Notes: generated by a model from the sequence alone, not told the origin. A stretch of DNA of 60,000 nt from Owenia fusiformis (GCA_903813345.2 CAIIXF020000001.1:36365366-36425365), one strand, 5' to 3'. Numbered from the stretch's first letter, positions 1 through 10,886 are shown. Program-made: numbers and translations.

Positions 1-323
1 CCATCTGGTTTAATGCATTCTGCATTTAATGCACACAACACAAACCATTTGAAGAAATGTTCATAAGCAAATTTGGTGTTGTATATTAAAAGTGCACCAC
101 ATCCATATTCATTGCGTCTTCTCATCTCTTGCTCATCTGCTGGGAGAAACTCATACATATCAATGTGGGTCACAGCATATATTCGATTTGTAAATTTATT
201 GATAAAAAGTACCAGTCCATTTCCATTTTTCATTTTCTTCCATAGTGTCTCTGTTCCCCCTGTTTTAATACGAATTGAGGCATCAACCCAGAATACACCT
301 ACTCTGTGCTCTGTCATCATCTC
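1..323 (-). pseudogene. DUF1647-like gene copy 1, last exon (runs off left edge)
   Basis: This is the start of a terminal exon closely matching the exon at 1480-1963. It begins after a 3' splice site (TATTTAG at 324-330 read on the minus strand) and opens with the same MMTEHRVGVFWVDASIRIK reading, which continues in frame to the window edge. Unlike the other copy it keeps the 44 bases (about 45-88) coding for a stretch with YNTKFAYEHFF, so its frame is intact as far as visible. The copy appears to be missing its 5' part (see 518-685), so I call the locus a broken duplicate. It could still be transcribed from a new upstream exon; the rest of this exon lies outside the window. Confidence 0.6.
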
Positions 324-517
324 CTAAATATATAAAGCATAACTCCCTAAATACATATACGAGTATGTACAATATGACAAAAATCTTAAATAATATATAA
401 CTTCTGCATAATTAAACAAGAAATATCACTTTCTTGTTTTAACAGATTCTAAATGATATTGATCATTTCCAATTGAATGGCATATTGATACAAAATTATG
501 TACCAGAGGTACTGTAC

Positions 518-685
518 CTTGATTATCAGTGGTTTAAAGGCATAGGTTTTTATAATGGAGACATGTGGGGGATAAGCCTCAAAGTCAAACTGCCTGTACT
601 TCACTCTACACATTGTTTTAATCTTTGCCACATTCTCATCTTCAAGGCCAATGTCATAGTAATAAATGTCTCGGTCATGATGGAC
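518..685 (-). pseudogene. DUF1647-like gene copy 1, truncated middle exon
   Basis: This 56-codon block is nearly identical to the 3' part of the exon at 2152-2616. It reads RDIYYYDIGLEDENVAKIK and ends ...KPLIIK at a GTACAG donor. The homology stops abruptly at 677, and the next bases (about 691 onward) align with 4320 onward instead. About 2.0 kb present in copy 2 (roughly 2312-4319) is therefore missing, including the membrane-anchor exon and the first part of this exon. A reasonable acceptor (TTGTTGCCAG, 686-695 on the minus strand) lies right at the junction, so the truncated block could still be spliced as a phase-0 exon. Function is as for copy 2, if any remains. Confidence 0.55.
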
Positions 686-1479
686 CTGGCAACAAAATGA
701 AAAAAATGAATTTTATTAATCATATGGATAATTCGTAGTTCATAACATTCACTCTATTTCCTCAGTCTCTACTTTACAAATCATCTATGGCTGAACTAGC
801 ATATGATGATTGTGTTTATAGAATACATGTACCTTCCTCTATGATATTTCATTGGAATTTTTATATTTCTTAACAATGTAACATTTATTCATCATCTATG
901 TCTGTTTAATTTTTAATACTAATTCAATTTTTGTACTATACTCTTCAGTTTTTAAAACTTTTCATTCATTGACCATTGCCATGAGCTAGCCTTTGATGAT
1001 TACATAATGGTGATATGACAGGAGGCTTTGACTCATGTAAAAAATACTTATGCTCAAATTGTTCTTCGATGTAAGGTAGAGGCAGTCCTTGAAATCAAAT
1101 GGGCAAGAGGAGAGTGGGTCCAAAAAAAATTGAAAAGGTTTGAGAAAATTGAGAAATGTTTTTTTTCTGAATTAGGCCCAAAATTAAAAAAATGATGCCC
1201 CAAAATGTCATATCAGTTTTTTGTATATACAATTCTTCTGTTGCCAAGTTTAAGGGCCCTCCAACCAAGTCCACCAATGCAAGGGTTGATTTCCTTCAGC
1301 AAATGAAGCTGATGAATTTCCAGCATATAAAGAGAACTGGATCAACAAGTTTGAGAAAGTTCTAACTACACATGTTCTATAACATCTACTTTATAAAAAC
1401 ACAATTTTATAGGCATTAATGATGGTTTCTCTAAACAAATTTCCTTGTTATGGCTTCATAAAGGTCCACAATGCTGATG

Positions 1480-1963
1480 TTACACACAGAAGTTTAATTC
1501 AAACTTGTTTTCTGTTTCCCCTCTTATAACAGAGAGCTTTTTAGTGTCACAAATTTCAGCCTGAAAACTTCCCTGAAAATTGTACATGTTGCTAATGAGA
1601 ATGTTCAAAGCAGATTGGTCAAATCTATGACAATTCCGATAAGCACTTATATCTTTTTGCTTTTCGTCACATTGTTTTTTAGAACCATCTGGTATAATGC
1701 ATTGTGCATTTAATGCACATAACACAAAAAAGTGCACCACATCCATATGTATTGCGTCTTCTCATCTCTTGCTCATCTGCTTGGAGAAACTCATACATAT
1801 CAGGGTGGGTCACAGCATATATTCGATTTGTAAATTTATTAATAAAAAGTACCAGTCCATTTCCGTTTTTCATTTTCATCCATAGTGTCTCTGTTCCCCC
1901 TGTTTTAATACGAATTGAGGCATCAACCCAGAATACACCCACTCTGTGCTCTGTCATCATCTC
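1480..1963 (-). pseudogene. Last exon of DUF1647-like protein, 44-base deletion
   Basis: The exon follows a TATATTTAG acceptor and opens GAG ATG ATG ACA, coding FWVDASIRIK and ADEQEMRRRN. At about 1728 it lacks 44 bases that copy 1 retains, so the frame runs into a stop at 1679. The correct frame resumes after the gap as FVLCALNAQCIIPDG and continues through QKDISAYRNCHRFDQSALNIL to a stop at 1480-1482. The clean reading on both sides of one deletion suggests recent damage. It could be checked by re-sequencing or RNA reads over 1700-1760. Confidence 0.65.
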
Positions 1964-2151
1964 CTAAATATATAAAGCATAACTCCCTTAATACATATAT
2001 GTACAATATGACAAAAATCTTAAATAATATATAACTTCTGCATAATTAAACAAGAAATATCACTTTCTTATTTCAACAGATTCTGAATGATATTGATCAT
2101 TTCCAATTGAATGGCATCTTGATACAAAATTATGTGCCAGAGGTACTGTAC

Positions 2152-2616
2152 CTTGATTATGAGTGGCTTAAAGGCATAGGTCTTTATAATGGAGACATGT
2201 GGTGGATACGCCTCAAAGTCAAACTGCCTGTACTTCACTCTACACATTGTTTTAATCTTTGCCACATTCTCATCTTCAAGGCCAATGTCATAGTAATAAA
2301 TGTCTCGGTCAGGATAATAGGTCTGTATGCTACCTATCAGATCCAAACTCTCATTAAAATGATTCCTTGATGATGCTGTTACGAATACAAAATTCTGAAG
2401 CATTTCTTCTGACAGCTCAACAAATGAAGATTTTGGTGGAGGGATTTGGAGTCTTTGAAGCATCTCTTCTGTGGCTTCCAGTGGTCTCTTTGCTCTGAAG
2501 TGTTGGTCATATAGATTATTTGTATATACAAACAGTCTTCTCTTTTGTGTCACCTGATCTGAATATGTTGCATTCCCATCACTGTGAATGAGACTCCTTC
2601 CAATACCAACAGTAAG
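2152..2616 (-). CDS. Middle exon of DUF1647-like protein
   Basis: This exon has 155 codons, phase 0 at both ends. It follows an acceptor TATATTTTAAG and ends at ...LIIK|GTACAG. It begins with a stem-like stretch (LTVGIGRSLIHSDGNATYSD, containing the N-glycosylation sequon NAT), then a dibasic KRR. Next come FVFVTASSRNHFNESL (a second sequon, NES), YYPDRDIYYYDIGL and FDFEAYPPHV. The alternation of hydrophobic strands and acidic turns is like the start of a nucleotide-sugar-binding fold, but that is inference. Splicing to the exon at 1963 restores KPLIIKEMMTEH without a frame break. Confidence 0.65.
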
Positions 2617-3034
2617 CTTAAAATATATAAATGGTACATATATACTCTACGTACATATAGCATATAGTGCATTACTTCTGGGACAACCCTCGTATATTAG
2701 TTTTTTGGGCCTTTTGTTTGCAAAATTACTATTGACATATGCTACTTTCTTTTGAATCACTGTATACTGGAATTGTGAGCTTGGAATATTTATAAAATTT
2801 TTGTCTCACAATATAATTTTAAAGCTAGTTTAATTTAAGCAGCATTGTGAAGAAATGCCTTCCAAATATTAAAAGATACTTGTATACAAAAATATATATC
2901 ACTGTGTTCTCAAATTTTCTATCTAAAAGATGTAAAAATTTATAATAAAATAAATGAACATGAATACTATTTTGTCATTCTAGTTCTAAATGAACATGAA
3001 TAAATTCTATGGCTATTCATTTATTTTTACCTAC

Positions 3035-3130
3035 CATTAGACGCTTGATAATAATTCCAGAAATTCCTATTGCAATGAGCAACTTTGAAATGTTTGTAAA
3101 CCTCAAGTGACAATAAACATTGGAGAACAT
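3035..3130 (-). CDS. First coding exon: type II signal anchor
   Basis: The exon has 32 codons from an ATG at 3130 to a good donor (ATG|GTAGGT, intron starting at 3034). It reads MFSNVYCHLRF..., then an uninterrupted hydrophobic run (KLLIAIGISGIII) of about 13 residues closed by a basic KR. This is a typical single-pass signal anchor with a short N-terminal tail. It ends in phase 0, matching the phase-0 start of the exon at 2616. The exon is too short for ordinary ORF detection. It is absent from copy 1. A transcript or a homologous protein would be needed to confirm it. Confidence 0.5.
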
Positions 3131-5615
3131 CTTATAATTACATGTACTAATTCTAGTTATATGTATATGTAGTGGTAAACTAACCTTTTAACTGTTATAG
3201 AAGAAGCCCCAGGTTATAGACCCATTACTATATCAATGTAGGTTTAATGCCTTATCTTATCGCACTTCTTATCGCACTTTAATGTAAAAAATCAAATAAC
3301 TCAAATTGACACTTCATCTAACTAATGTATTCAACACCATCTCTCGTTGGAAATCCAAAATAACCCCAACAATGGGCCTTATACGACTTTGAATGCCGAA
3401 ATCTTGACCTCTCGTTTCGAGATTCATCTTCTATTCCTCAACTTTAGCGAACGGCACTTTTTTTCTGAATTAACGAACCGTTAAAAAACCGAACATCAGA
3501 GTTTTCGAACCGAACGTACCGACCGAGGCCCTAGAACCGCGGAGCACCACTAAATAGTACTACAAAAATAGAAACAAAGGGAAATAGGAAAACAAACCAC
3601 CAATATCCCAAAACACAAACGACAAAGCATTAAGGCAAGGGCCTATCATAGATAGTTTGTCATTAATGATAACATACTTGTATTTGTGACTTTTTTCAGC
3701 AACCTTACTAAATGATAAGCAAACCATTCTTAGGTAGGCTGATAGTCCACTGAATGCCAATTGGAACAATTTGTAATGTGAACATTTGGCTCTATACCAC
3801 ATCCACATACTAGCTGTTGTTTGTTTGTTTTGTCATTTAAAATTGGTTGTTGCAGTTGTTTATTTTTTGTTTCTATGCTGATAATGCTTTATATGCCACA
3901 ACAAGGAAGCCATATGAGGATGTTTCAACTCATGTTCAAATTCAACATTTACTCACTTTTGATTTATACAGCGTTGATATAGAGAACAATGTCCAGAGTA
4001 TATTCTTGATACAAAACAATATACAGCCAGCAAGAGGCATTATGTTGTACACATTTGTACTACTGGTCCATATTTCAAAGCCAACTTAGACATTTCATCA
4101 ATGTAAACTATATCCAAGTGTAATGGTACCTTGTTTCCTGCAGAATTCTCTCTTTTACTGAGATTTATTTTCTTACTATTGGATGATTAGAATACAAATT
4201 TGGAAATATTGTCTGTTTGCAACCTTTTGTGGTCTCAAAAGGTCAGAGCATTGGTTTATTTATTGGCCAATCTTTACTAAATTATGGACATGGGGACACT
4301 GTTAAATGTACACTTAGCTGCAACTAAAATGAAATATGAACATTTTATTAATCCCATGGATAATATTAAAGAAGTCCATAACATTCACTCTATTTCCTCA
4401 GTCTCTACACATCATCTGTGGCTGAACAAGTATGTGATGGTCATGTTGATAACATAGTTTTTCTCTATCTTATTTAAATGAAATGTGCTATTTATGTCAT
4501 TTATGTATATTGCTCATTGTGTATCTAATTTTTGCACTCTCAGTTTATGGCATGTCATTTTATTAGTGATATTTCATTTGTGACCAAAGCGTTGGTTTCA
4601 AGGTCCTTAAATCATTCATGGATCACTGTGTTTAGATGAAACAATTGTTCATTTTCTCTATGGTATACCTTATGAGACAATGAAGCATAACGTTGCTCTA
4701 ACAACTATCATCTATCAAAAATTAAACGAATCCTGTGAGTATTGATATTTTACTGACACAGTTTCATCCAGTTGAATGGCTCTCACCATTGTGTCAACAT
4801 GCTCTAGACAAGCTTGGAGAATTCCCGAGTTATATATCTTGGTATTGCAAGATTTTTAGAGATGCAAAAAGTCAATTACATGCAATTAGATTGTCAATTT
4901 GGTGTAGATTTGGATAAATTACTTGTCAGTTATGAGTTGGCCTTTGACAGTTATATGATAGGGATATGACAGGGGGATTTGATTTATGTAAAATCACTAT
5001 GATTACACACACATTGGCCTTATGTGAAACTGAATCACGGTTGTAGAATGATGCTATGCAACAGTGACGCTAAGATCCCCTTCTGGCAAATGACATTTTG
5101 GTGAATTTCCAGCATGCAGAAAACTCAGCAACTTTGAGGAAATTTTCAACCTTGAAAACTATCAATTCAACTCCTTGCCAACTATCAATGCAAAATATCA
5201 CATTCATAATCAAGGGGAGTAAATCATATTGATATATAGAATATAAGAGGGAGGGGTGACTTTCTCCCCATGTTCATGTGTACATTTTACGGAGCTTTTC
5301 AAATATTTTTTCAGGACTTGTCAAGAAGAATGAGCTTAACATTTGCACAATTTATTAATCCATCAGAATCCAATGAACTTTAAGAAAATCTCTTGTAAAA
5401 GGTCATATCTCCCTGACTACATTATTATACTTCATTGAATTTAATCAACCTGACATTTTAGAATACCTTATGCATTATTGAAATTGAAGTAGTTGGGTTA
5501 AATTCCTACTCTTTAGAATTTTGATAGCTATTAGGGTTAATAGGGCTTCATTTTTTGGTTTGATATAATTACAATTTCTTTGTTAATCATGATTCTGTTG
5601 TAAATCTCCATTATA

Positions 5616-5984
5616 CAGGCCTGTCAACTGTCCCGCAATTTGCGTATTTGTCACGCATTTGCTGAAGAATTTGAAGTCACGCCAGTTATTTTTGCGTGAC
5701 AGAAAATGTCACGCAAATACGCATTTTACCTGGTAATTGTCAAGCAAAAATATTTATGTAGAAATTTTTTTTAAAAAGATCGTCTTCACAGCAAAAATAC
5801 GAACGCCGGAAAAAAATGTATGCATTTCGTTCGGACTTTTCACGCGAATTGCATATATGTCACGCATTCCCTTCGAAATTTTTCGTACCTTTTTCAGATT
5901 TGGACAAAGGTGTCCACATTTTGAGGGGAGGTGTTCAACATTTCCAAGTCACTCATGTTAGGTGTTCCCAAGTTGACAGGCCTG
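5616..5984. mobile_element. MITE with 13-bp terminal inverted repeats
   Basis: CAGGCCTGTCAAC at 5616-5628 is mirrored exactly by GTTGACAGGCCTG at 5972-5984. Both ends are flanked by ATTATA, a possible 6-bp target duplication. The interior holds repeated 'tgtcacgca' words but no coding potential. It is probably a non-autonomous DNA transposon. The upstream stretch 5151-5615 holds nothing recognisable. Confidence 0.7.
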
Positions 5985-6000
5985 ATTATATATACAATCA

Positions 6001-7752
6001 TTATCCCACCGAACGAAGTTTGTGAGGGATATAGGAAAGCCGTCCGTCCGTCCGTCTGTTTGTCCGGGCGATCACTCAAATACCGTTTCACGGATTTGAT
6101 TCAAATTTTATAGACTTATGCCTTATGGGTGTAGGACCTCTGCTCGAGAAGGAATTTTCAATATGGCCATTGAATTCAAAATGGCCGCCATTTTTCGTAA
6201 AAAATGTAATCTTTAATAACTCAAATACTAGTTTGCGGATTTGGTTCAAATTTTATATGCTGATGCCTAGGGACACAGTAGATATGTTCGAGTAAAAATT
6301 TTCAAGATGGCGGCTAGATTTCAAAATGGAGGCCTTTTTTCGTAAAAAAACTTAATCTTTGATAACTCAAATACCAGTGAACGGATTTGGCTCAAATTTT
6401 ATATGATAATGCCTAGGAACACAATAGATCTGTTCAAGAAAGAATTTCCAAGATGGCGGCTTGATATTCAAAATGGCGGCCATTTTTCGTAAAAAAAAGG
6501 TAATCTTTGATAACTCAAATACCAGTGAACGGATTTGGCTCAAATTTTATATGATAATGCCTAGGGACACAATAGATCTGTTCAAGAAAGAATTTTCAAG
6601 ATGGCGGCTTGATATTCAAAATGGCGGCCATTTTTCGTAAAAAAGGTAATCTTTGATAACTCAAATACCAGTGACACAGGCTGGTATCGAAATATTTGTC
6701 CGCTGTGACGGAGCATGCTATTTCTCATAAAAACACCAAGAATACTTCACGATTTATTTTTTAACTTATATGTTTCGTTATACCAAAGAAAATAACTTAC
6801 TCCATGCAATGGATATATCATTTTCTGGTAACTTTCACTTCTGTTTGAAGTCCAATTACGCTGGGAAGAAAAGCTATTGAAAATGGCGTCGGAGTATCAT
6901 ACTTCAAAATGTACCATTTCTTGTTTAACTTTCTAATGGCATGATATAGTGACACAATAATATTTATACATGGTTTCAGCATTACTATGAAAGTATAAAT
7001 GAGATGGTGATGTATTTGGTCTTTTTAAGTCTTTATGCAAAAATAATGTTTAATTTTTTTGTCCGCTGTGACGGAGCAGTTGCAAATGTAAACTGTGAAA
7101 ATGCTCCGTCATAGCGGATAAAAAATATTAGAATTATTTTTTATAAAAAAATTTAAAAGCCCTAATGCATTAACATCTCATTAATACATTCAGAGCTATG
7201 CTGAAAACATATTTTAATATTATCGTGTCACTATATCATGCCATTAAAAGGAAATGGTACATTTTGGAGTTTGATACTCTGGCGCCGTTTTCAATAGCGT
7301 TTACTCCTAACGTTATTGGACTTCAAACAGAAGTGAAGGTTATCCTCAAATGATATATCCATTGCATGGAGTAAGTAATGTTCTTTGATGTAACGAAACA
7401 TATGAGTTAAAAAATAAAATGTGAAGCATTCTTAGTGTTTTTATGAAAAATAGCATGCTCCGTCACAGCGGACAAATCTTTCGATACCAGCCTGCGAGTG
7501 AACGGATTTGGCTCAAATTTTATATGATGATGCCTAGGGACAAAGGAGATCTGTTCGAGAAAGAATTTTTCTCGAATTCAAATTTTATATGCTGATGCCT
7601 AGAAACACAGTAGCTCTGTTCGAGAAAATTTTTTTAAGATGGCGGCTGATCTTCAGAATGGCTGCCATTTTTCATTTTCATTTTCGTAATCTTTGGTAAC
7701 TCAACTGCGGTTCGGTGGGATCTGCTACTCCGTGGAGTTGCTGTTTTTTTAG
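6001..7752. mobile_element. Helentron-associated element (HINE) copy 1
   Basis: The left end carries ATCCCACCGAAC (6003-6014). Its exact reverse complement GTTCGGTGGGAT is subterminal at 7710-7721, followed by the hairpin ACTCCGTGGAGT (7727-7738) and a T-rich end. A CCGTCCGTCC microsatellite (6041-6060) is followed by a tandem core of about 146 bp per unit ('taactcaaatac...ggatttgg...aaaatggcggccattttt'). Subterminal inverted repeats, a tandem core and a 3' hairpin are hallmarks of DINE-1/Helentron non-autonomous elements. No Rep/helicase coding is present. The core is interrupted by the foldback element at 6675-7496. Confidence 0.65.
6675..7496. mobile_element. 822-bp foldback element nested in HINE copy 1
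   Basis: The element is an imperfect palindrome centred near 7086. Its left end reads CAGGCTGGTATCGAAA and the right end is the complement of the same. It is flanked on both sides by AGTGA (6670-6674 and 7497-7501), which joins to re-create the host repeat 'ccagtgaacgg'. The word TTTGTCCGCTGTGACGGAGC appears at both outer ends and again, in both orientations, beside the centre. Each arm is therefore itself bounded by the same motif. There is no coding capacity. Confidence 0.75.
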
Positions 7753-8142
7753 TTGATATCATAATGTAAACATGCTATTGTATCAAATAAAAACCAGATG
7801 ACCCTTTTCAATCACTCAAATTCTCAAATACTGCGTCAGATTGGTTAATTGGCTAAGATCGAAAGCCTTCAAAAAGTTTGTATTGTTTCTGAAGCATTAC
7901 TTTATTGCAGCCCTTCGCATATTTAGAAATAACACTTTGAGCTAACCTTTAGTTGTGAGGGAATCTAACCAATCTTAATTACTATATTGCATTTTCTGCT
8001 TAAAAATATTGACTAAAGGGAGCATTTAAAAAACTAAGTAAGGAGTGCGGCAAAAGCATGCCCCCTTTGTCTTGATCTTCCGCAAACAGCAGATAAGATG
8101 GGGTCTGGTAAACCAGAATGATGGTAAGGTGATGGAGATCTA
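7753..8142. other. Stretch without recognisable gene
   Basis: This is AT-rich single-copy-like sequence between the HINE and the mariner foldback. I see no exon, repeat or RNA gene in it. Confidence 0.5.
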
Positions 8143-8915
8143 CAGGGTATCCCAAAAAAAGGAAACGGAGATTAAATTGCTAATTTCTCAAAGATGAATA
8201 ATGTTAGGGAAAATTTGCAGGTACCATCATTTGCGTCATTATGTCCATTTTCATATGGTACCAAGATGTTCTATTTTCCTCCACAGATGAATGAGCAATG
8301 AGGGATTTAAGTGGCCATGTCAGAAATGGGTCCTACTTTCAGCCAAGTCAATTCACTATCATAACATAAAGTAACAACAAACTTCAGGATATTACTCTTT
8401 TACTCATTTGTTCCAAATAAAGTTACACATATCATATTTAACACCCCTTTTAAATCCCAATGTCCATTTGAAGTTGTTTTAACCCCAGTGTCCTTCAACA
8501 TGGCTCCCATTCCTTTCAATGCAAATGTCTCCCCTAGATCTCATCGCACATACTGCATCCCTGATGATGCCTCTCTGTCCCATTAGATCCTTCGCTGCTG
8601 CAACAATCCTGGTCCTTAAATCATCAATGTCTCTTGGTAATGTTGTGTAGACTTTATCCTTGAGATAACCCCAAATAACCATCCTGGCATATCCCTCATT
8701 AAGTTCAGTCATTCATGAAAGAAAAAGTGGCACAAACCCATTTCTGGCATGGTCACTCCAATCCCTTAGAAATCAGTCATCTGTGAAGGAAAATGGAAAA
8801 CTTTGGTATCATAAGAAAGAAGACATCATAACCTAGCGGTTAGAAGTTTTCCTATTATTATTCATATTTGAGAAATAAGCAATTACATCCCGGTTTCCTT
8901 TTTTGAGACACTTTG
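8143..8915. mobile_element. Mariner-derived foldback with TA target duplication
   Basis: The ends CAGGGTATCCCAAAAAAAGG and its diverged complement (8889-8915) are flanked by TA (8141-8142, 8916-8917), as in Tc1/mariner elements. The arms are about 200 bp and imperfect. The middle carries a minus-strand remnant of a transposase C-terminus (see 8479-8712). Confidence 0.7.
8479..8712 (-). pseudogene. Mariner transposase C-terminal fragment
   Basis: The open frame reads WGYLKDKVYTTLPRDIDDLR and later CIERNGSHVEGHWG. This is the arrangement seen at the C-terminus of mariner-family transposases (LWGYLK..VY, then a conserved RNG.H near the end). Only the last 70 or so residues remain; the catalytic aspartates lie in the missing part. 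It sits inside the foldback at 8143-8915 and is a dead relic. Confidence 0.65.
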
Positions 8916-8917
8916 TA

Positions 8918-9516
8918 GTGTACTGTATTGCTGCAAACTTAGAACATATAGCTTTACAATGGTTACAATGGTTTATTTAAGCTTATATTTAGATCATTAA
9001 TGCTTCTGTGAATACCTACAAATAAAAGACAAGATAAATCTACATGCTGAAAAAATTAAAGGCCATTAAATCATGTGTCTTTATGATGATATATCTTATC
9101 CTTATTTTTACCTATGCATTATATATCTCACAATCACTCTGATTTACCAGAACTTTGCTTTGAGCTAGGCATTGAAGGAAATTGTAGAAGTTTTGCTTAT
9201 CACAATGTCACCATGTAGATAATAAAAAAGCATTTGGATGATCACAAAATAATTTAGATCCCTATTTCCAAGATGTATACCCTTTTTAAGAGCTTCTCTG
9301 GTATACAGTATATCACTAGCCTCTGGGCTTCTGAGAGATGTTAAAGTATGAGTATGAAGTTTGAAATTAGAAATACTAAGATACACTGTATCTAGTTACA
9401 TTAGATATGTTATATGTTGCATTATTTTGATTAAAACGTTTATTGCCTGGGATCTGTAGTAAATATATCCATATTATCCTTTCTATTATTAGCTATATAA
9501 GGGTTATGTACCGCGA
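8918..9516. other. Stretch without recognisable gene
   Basis: This is AT-rich sequence between two repeat elements. No coding exon or repeat structure is evident. Confidence 0.5.
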
Positions 9517-9613
9517 GGTTTGGGATACAGGGTTTATCTCAAGGAAAATATGTATATATCCCGAGGGACCGCAGAGACATATTTCCCAAGGGATACACCC
9601 TGTATCCAAAACC
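9517..9613. repeat. Short palindromic repeat (GGATACAGGG type)
   Basis: GGTTTGGGATACAGGG at the left is mirrored by CCCTGTATCCAAAACC at 9598-9613, and the interior is partly palindromic too. A diverged relative occurs at 11061-11174. These are probably small foldback MITEs. Confidence 0.55.
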
Positions 9614-9777
9614 GACCATACATTTCAGGTGTATTCCATACCTACTATGGTTCTAGGTATATTCTGATATATCAATATTTTCTTATAAAGTTCCAAAATT
9701 CAAAAATACACATTTTTTTAGTCTTAGCAGATCAATGAATTAATAAAGTATACAACGTTCCTAAGTTTGAAATATAA

Positions 9778-10832
9778 TTATCCCACCGAACGATGTTTGA
9801 GGGGATTTAGAGAAGCCGTCTGATGGGTTTAAACCTATAATGTATTAAATACTGGATATGACAAGTAAATAAAATCAATTATAATCTACCTATAAGATGT
9901 AGATATCCAAATGTTGGTCTGAATTTATCTTTGTGGAAAGATTGTATGCTTCAGTTGCTCTTTAACAAAACATGTGGGACAGTGTATCTATATATTACAA
10001 GATGTCCGTTCGTCCGTCCGTCCGTCCATCCGTCCGTTTGTCTGTGTGTCTGGGCGATAACTCCAAAACCAGTTGACGGATTTTGTTCAAGTTTTGTAGG
10101 CTTATGCCTTATGAGTGTAGGACCTCTGATCGAGAAGGAATTTTCAATATGGCCACTCAATTCAAAATGGCCACCATTTTTCGTAAAAAATGTAATCGTT
10201 GATAACTCAAATACAAGTTGACGGATTTGGTTCAAATTTTATATGCTGATGCCTAGGGAGTTTCGCACAAAAAGAGATTTTCAAGATGGCCAGTTGGCCA
10301 CTTAATTTCAAAATGGTGGCCATTTTTCGTAAAAATATGTAATCTTTGATAACTCAAATACCAGTGAACGGATTTGGTTCAAATTTTATATGATGATGCT
10401 TAGGGACACAGTAGCTATGTTCGACAAAAGATTTTTAAGATGGCCACTTAATTTCAAAATGGCGGCAATTTTTCATAAAAAACGTAATCTTTGATAACTC
10501 AAATACCAGTGAACAGATTTGGTTGAAATTTTATATGATTATGCCTAGGGACGCAGTAGCTCTGTTCAAGAAATAATTTTCAAGATGGCGGCTGAATTTC
10601 AAGATAGCAGCCAATTTTCGTAAAAACGTAATCTTTGATAACTCATACCAGTGAACGGATTTGGTTCAAATTTTATATGATGATGCCTAATTCACAATGG
10701 TATAAACTAACTTTGTGCCAAATTTCATGCTTCTATCACAAAGTGCACAAACATTTCAACATTTACACTAGCTAAGCATAATATGTTTTGTTTGGCGGGA
10801 TTTGCTACTTCGTGGAGTTGCTGTTTTTCTAG
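9778..10832. mobile_element. Helentron-associated element (HINE) copy 2
   Basis: The left end ATTATCCCACCGAACGA is as in copy 1. The CCGTCCGTCC microsatellite is at about 10012-10036, and tandem units of about 145 bp run to 10690. The 3' end has a weakened hairpin (ACTTCGTGGAGT) and ends CTAG, a CTRR-type Helitron terminus. The short open frames here on both strands (9931-10235) are products of the repeat, not genes. Confidence 0.6.
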
Positions 10833-10886
10833 TCTTTATTTTTTGTATGCATAGAAAAAACAAACATAAATCCAGTTTGCTTTTTA

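Larger units (their letters stand above)
1..1360. repeat. Segmental duplication, copy 1
   Basis: This block is colinear with 1680-5150. Bases 1-677 match 1684-2311 (exons and intron of the minus-strand gene), and about 691-1360 match about 4320-5140. Shared landmarks in the second part include 'cattcactctatttcctcag' near 750 and 4385, 'gatatgacagg' near 1013 and 4966, and 'tgaatttccagcat' near 1310 and 5101. The part equal to 2312-4319 is deleted. The block has diverged more in non-coding than in coding parts. Bases 686-1479 contain no other gene that I can see. Confidence 0.7.
1480..3130 (-). pseudogene. DUF1647-like type II membrane protein gene, copy 2, frameshifted
   Basis: This is a gene-level entry for three minus-strand exons: 3035-3130, 2152-2616 and 1480-1963, joined in phase 0. 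The predicted product is a short cytosolic tail, a membrane anchor, a stem and a lumenal domain with YYYDIGLEDENV, FDFEAYPPHV, KPLIIKE and FWVDASIRI motifs. These resemble the DUF1647 (PF07801) family of glycosyltransferase-like proteins; that assignment is from recall of the family pattern, not a search. The type II layout fits a Golgi glycosyltransferase-like enzyme, but no substrate can be inferred. A 44-base deletion in the last exon, compared with copy 1, shifts the frame and gives an early stop. It may be a recent pseudogene, an allele or an assembly error. Confidence 0.6.
1680..5150. repeat. Segmental duplication, copy 2 (longer form)
   Basis: This is the longer member of the tandem pair described at 1-1360. 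It holds the complete three-exon minus-strand gene plus about 2 kb of upstream sequence. The stretch 3131-4319 has no recognisable gene. Within it, 3390-3560 is distinctly richer in CG dinucleotides (cgaaccgaacgtaccgaccg) than its surroundings and could be an old repeat or an upstream regulatory patch. Bases 4320-5150 align with copy 1. Confidence 0.6.

Noticed and set aside
9931-10235. Overlapping 94-96 codon frames on both strands
   Set aside because: They are HINE core and CCGTCC microsatellite sequence, repeated elsewhere in the window.
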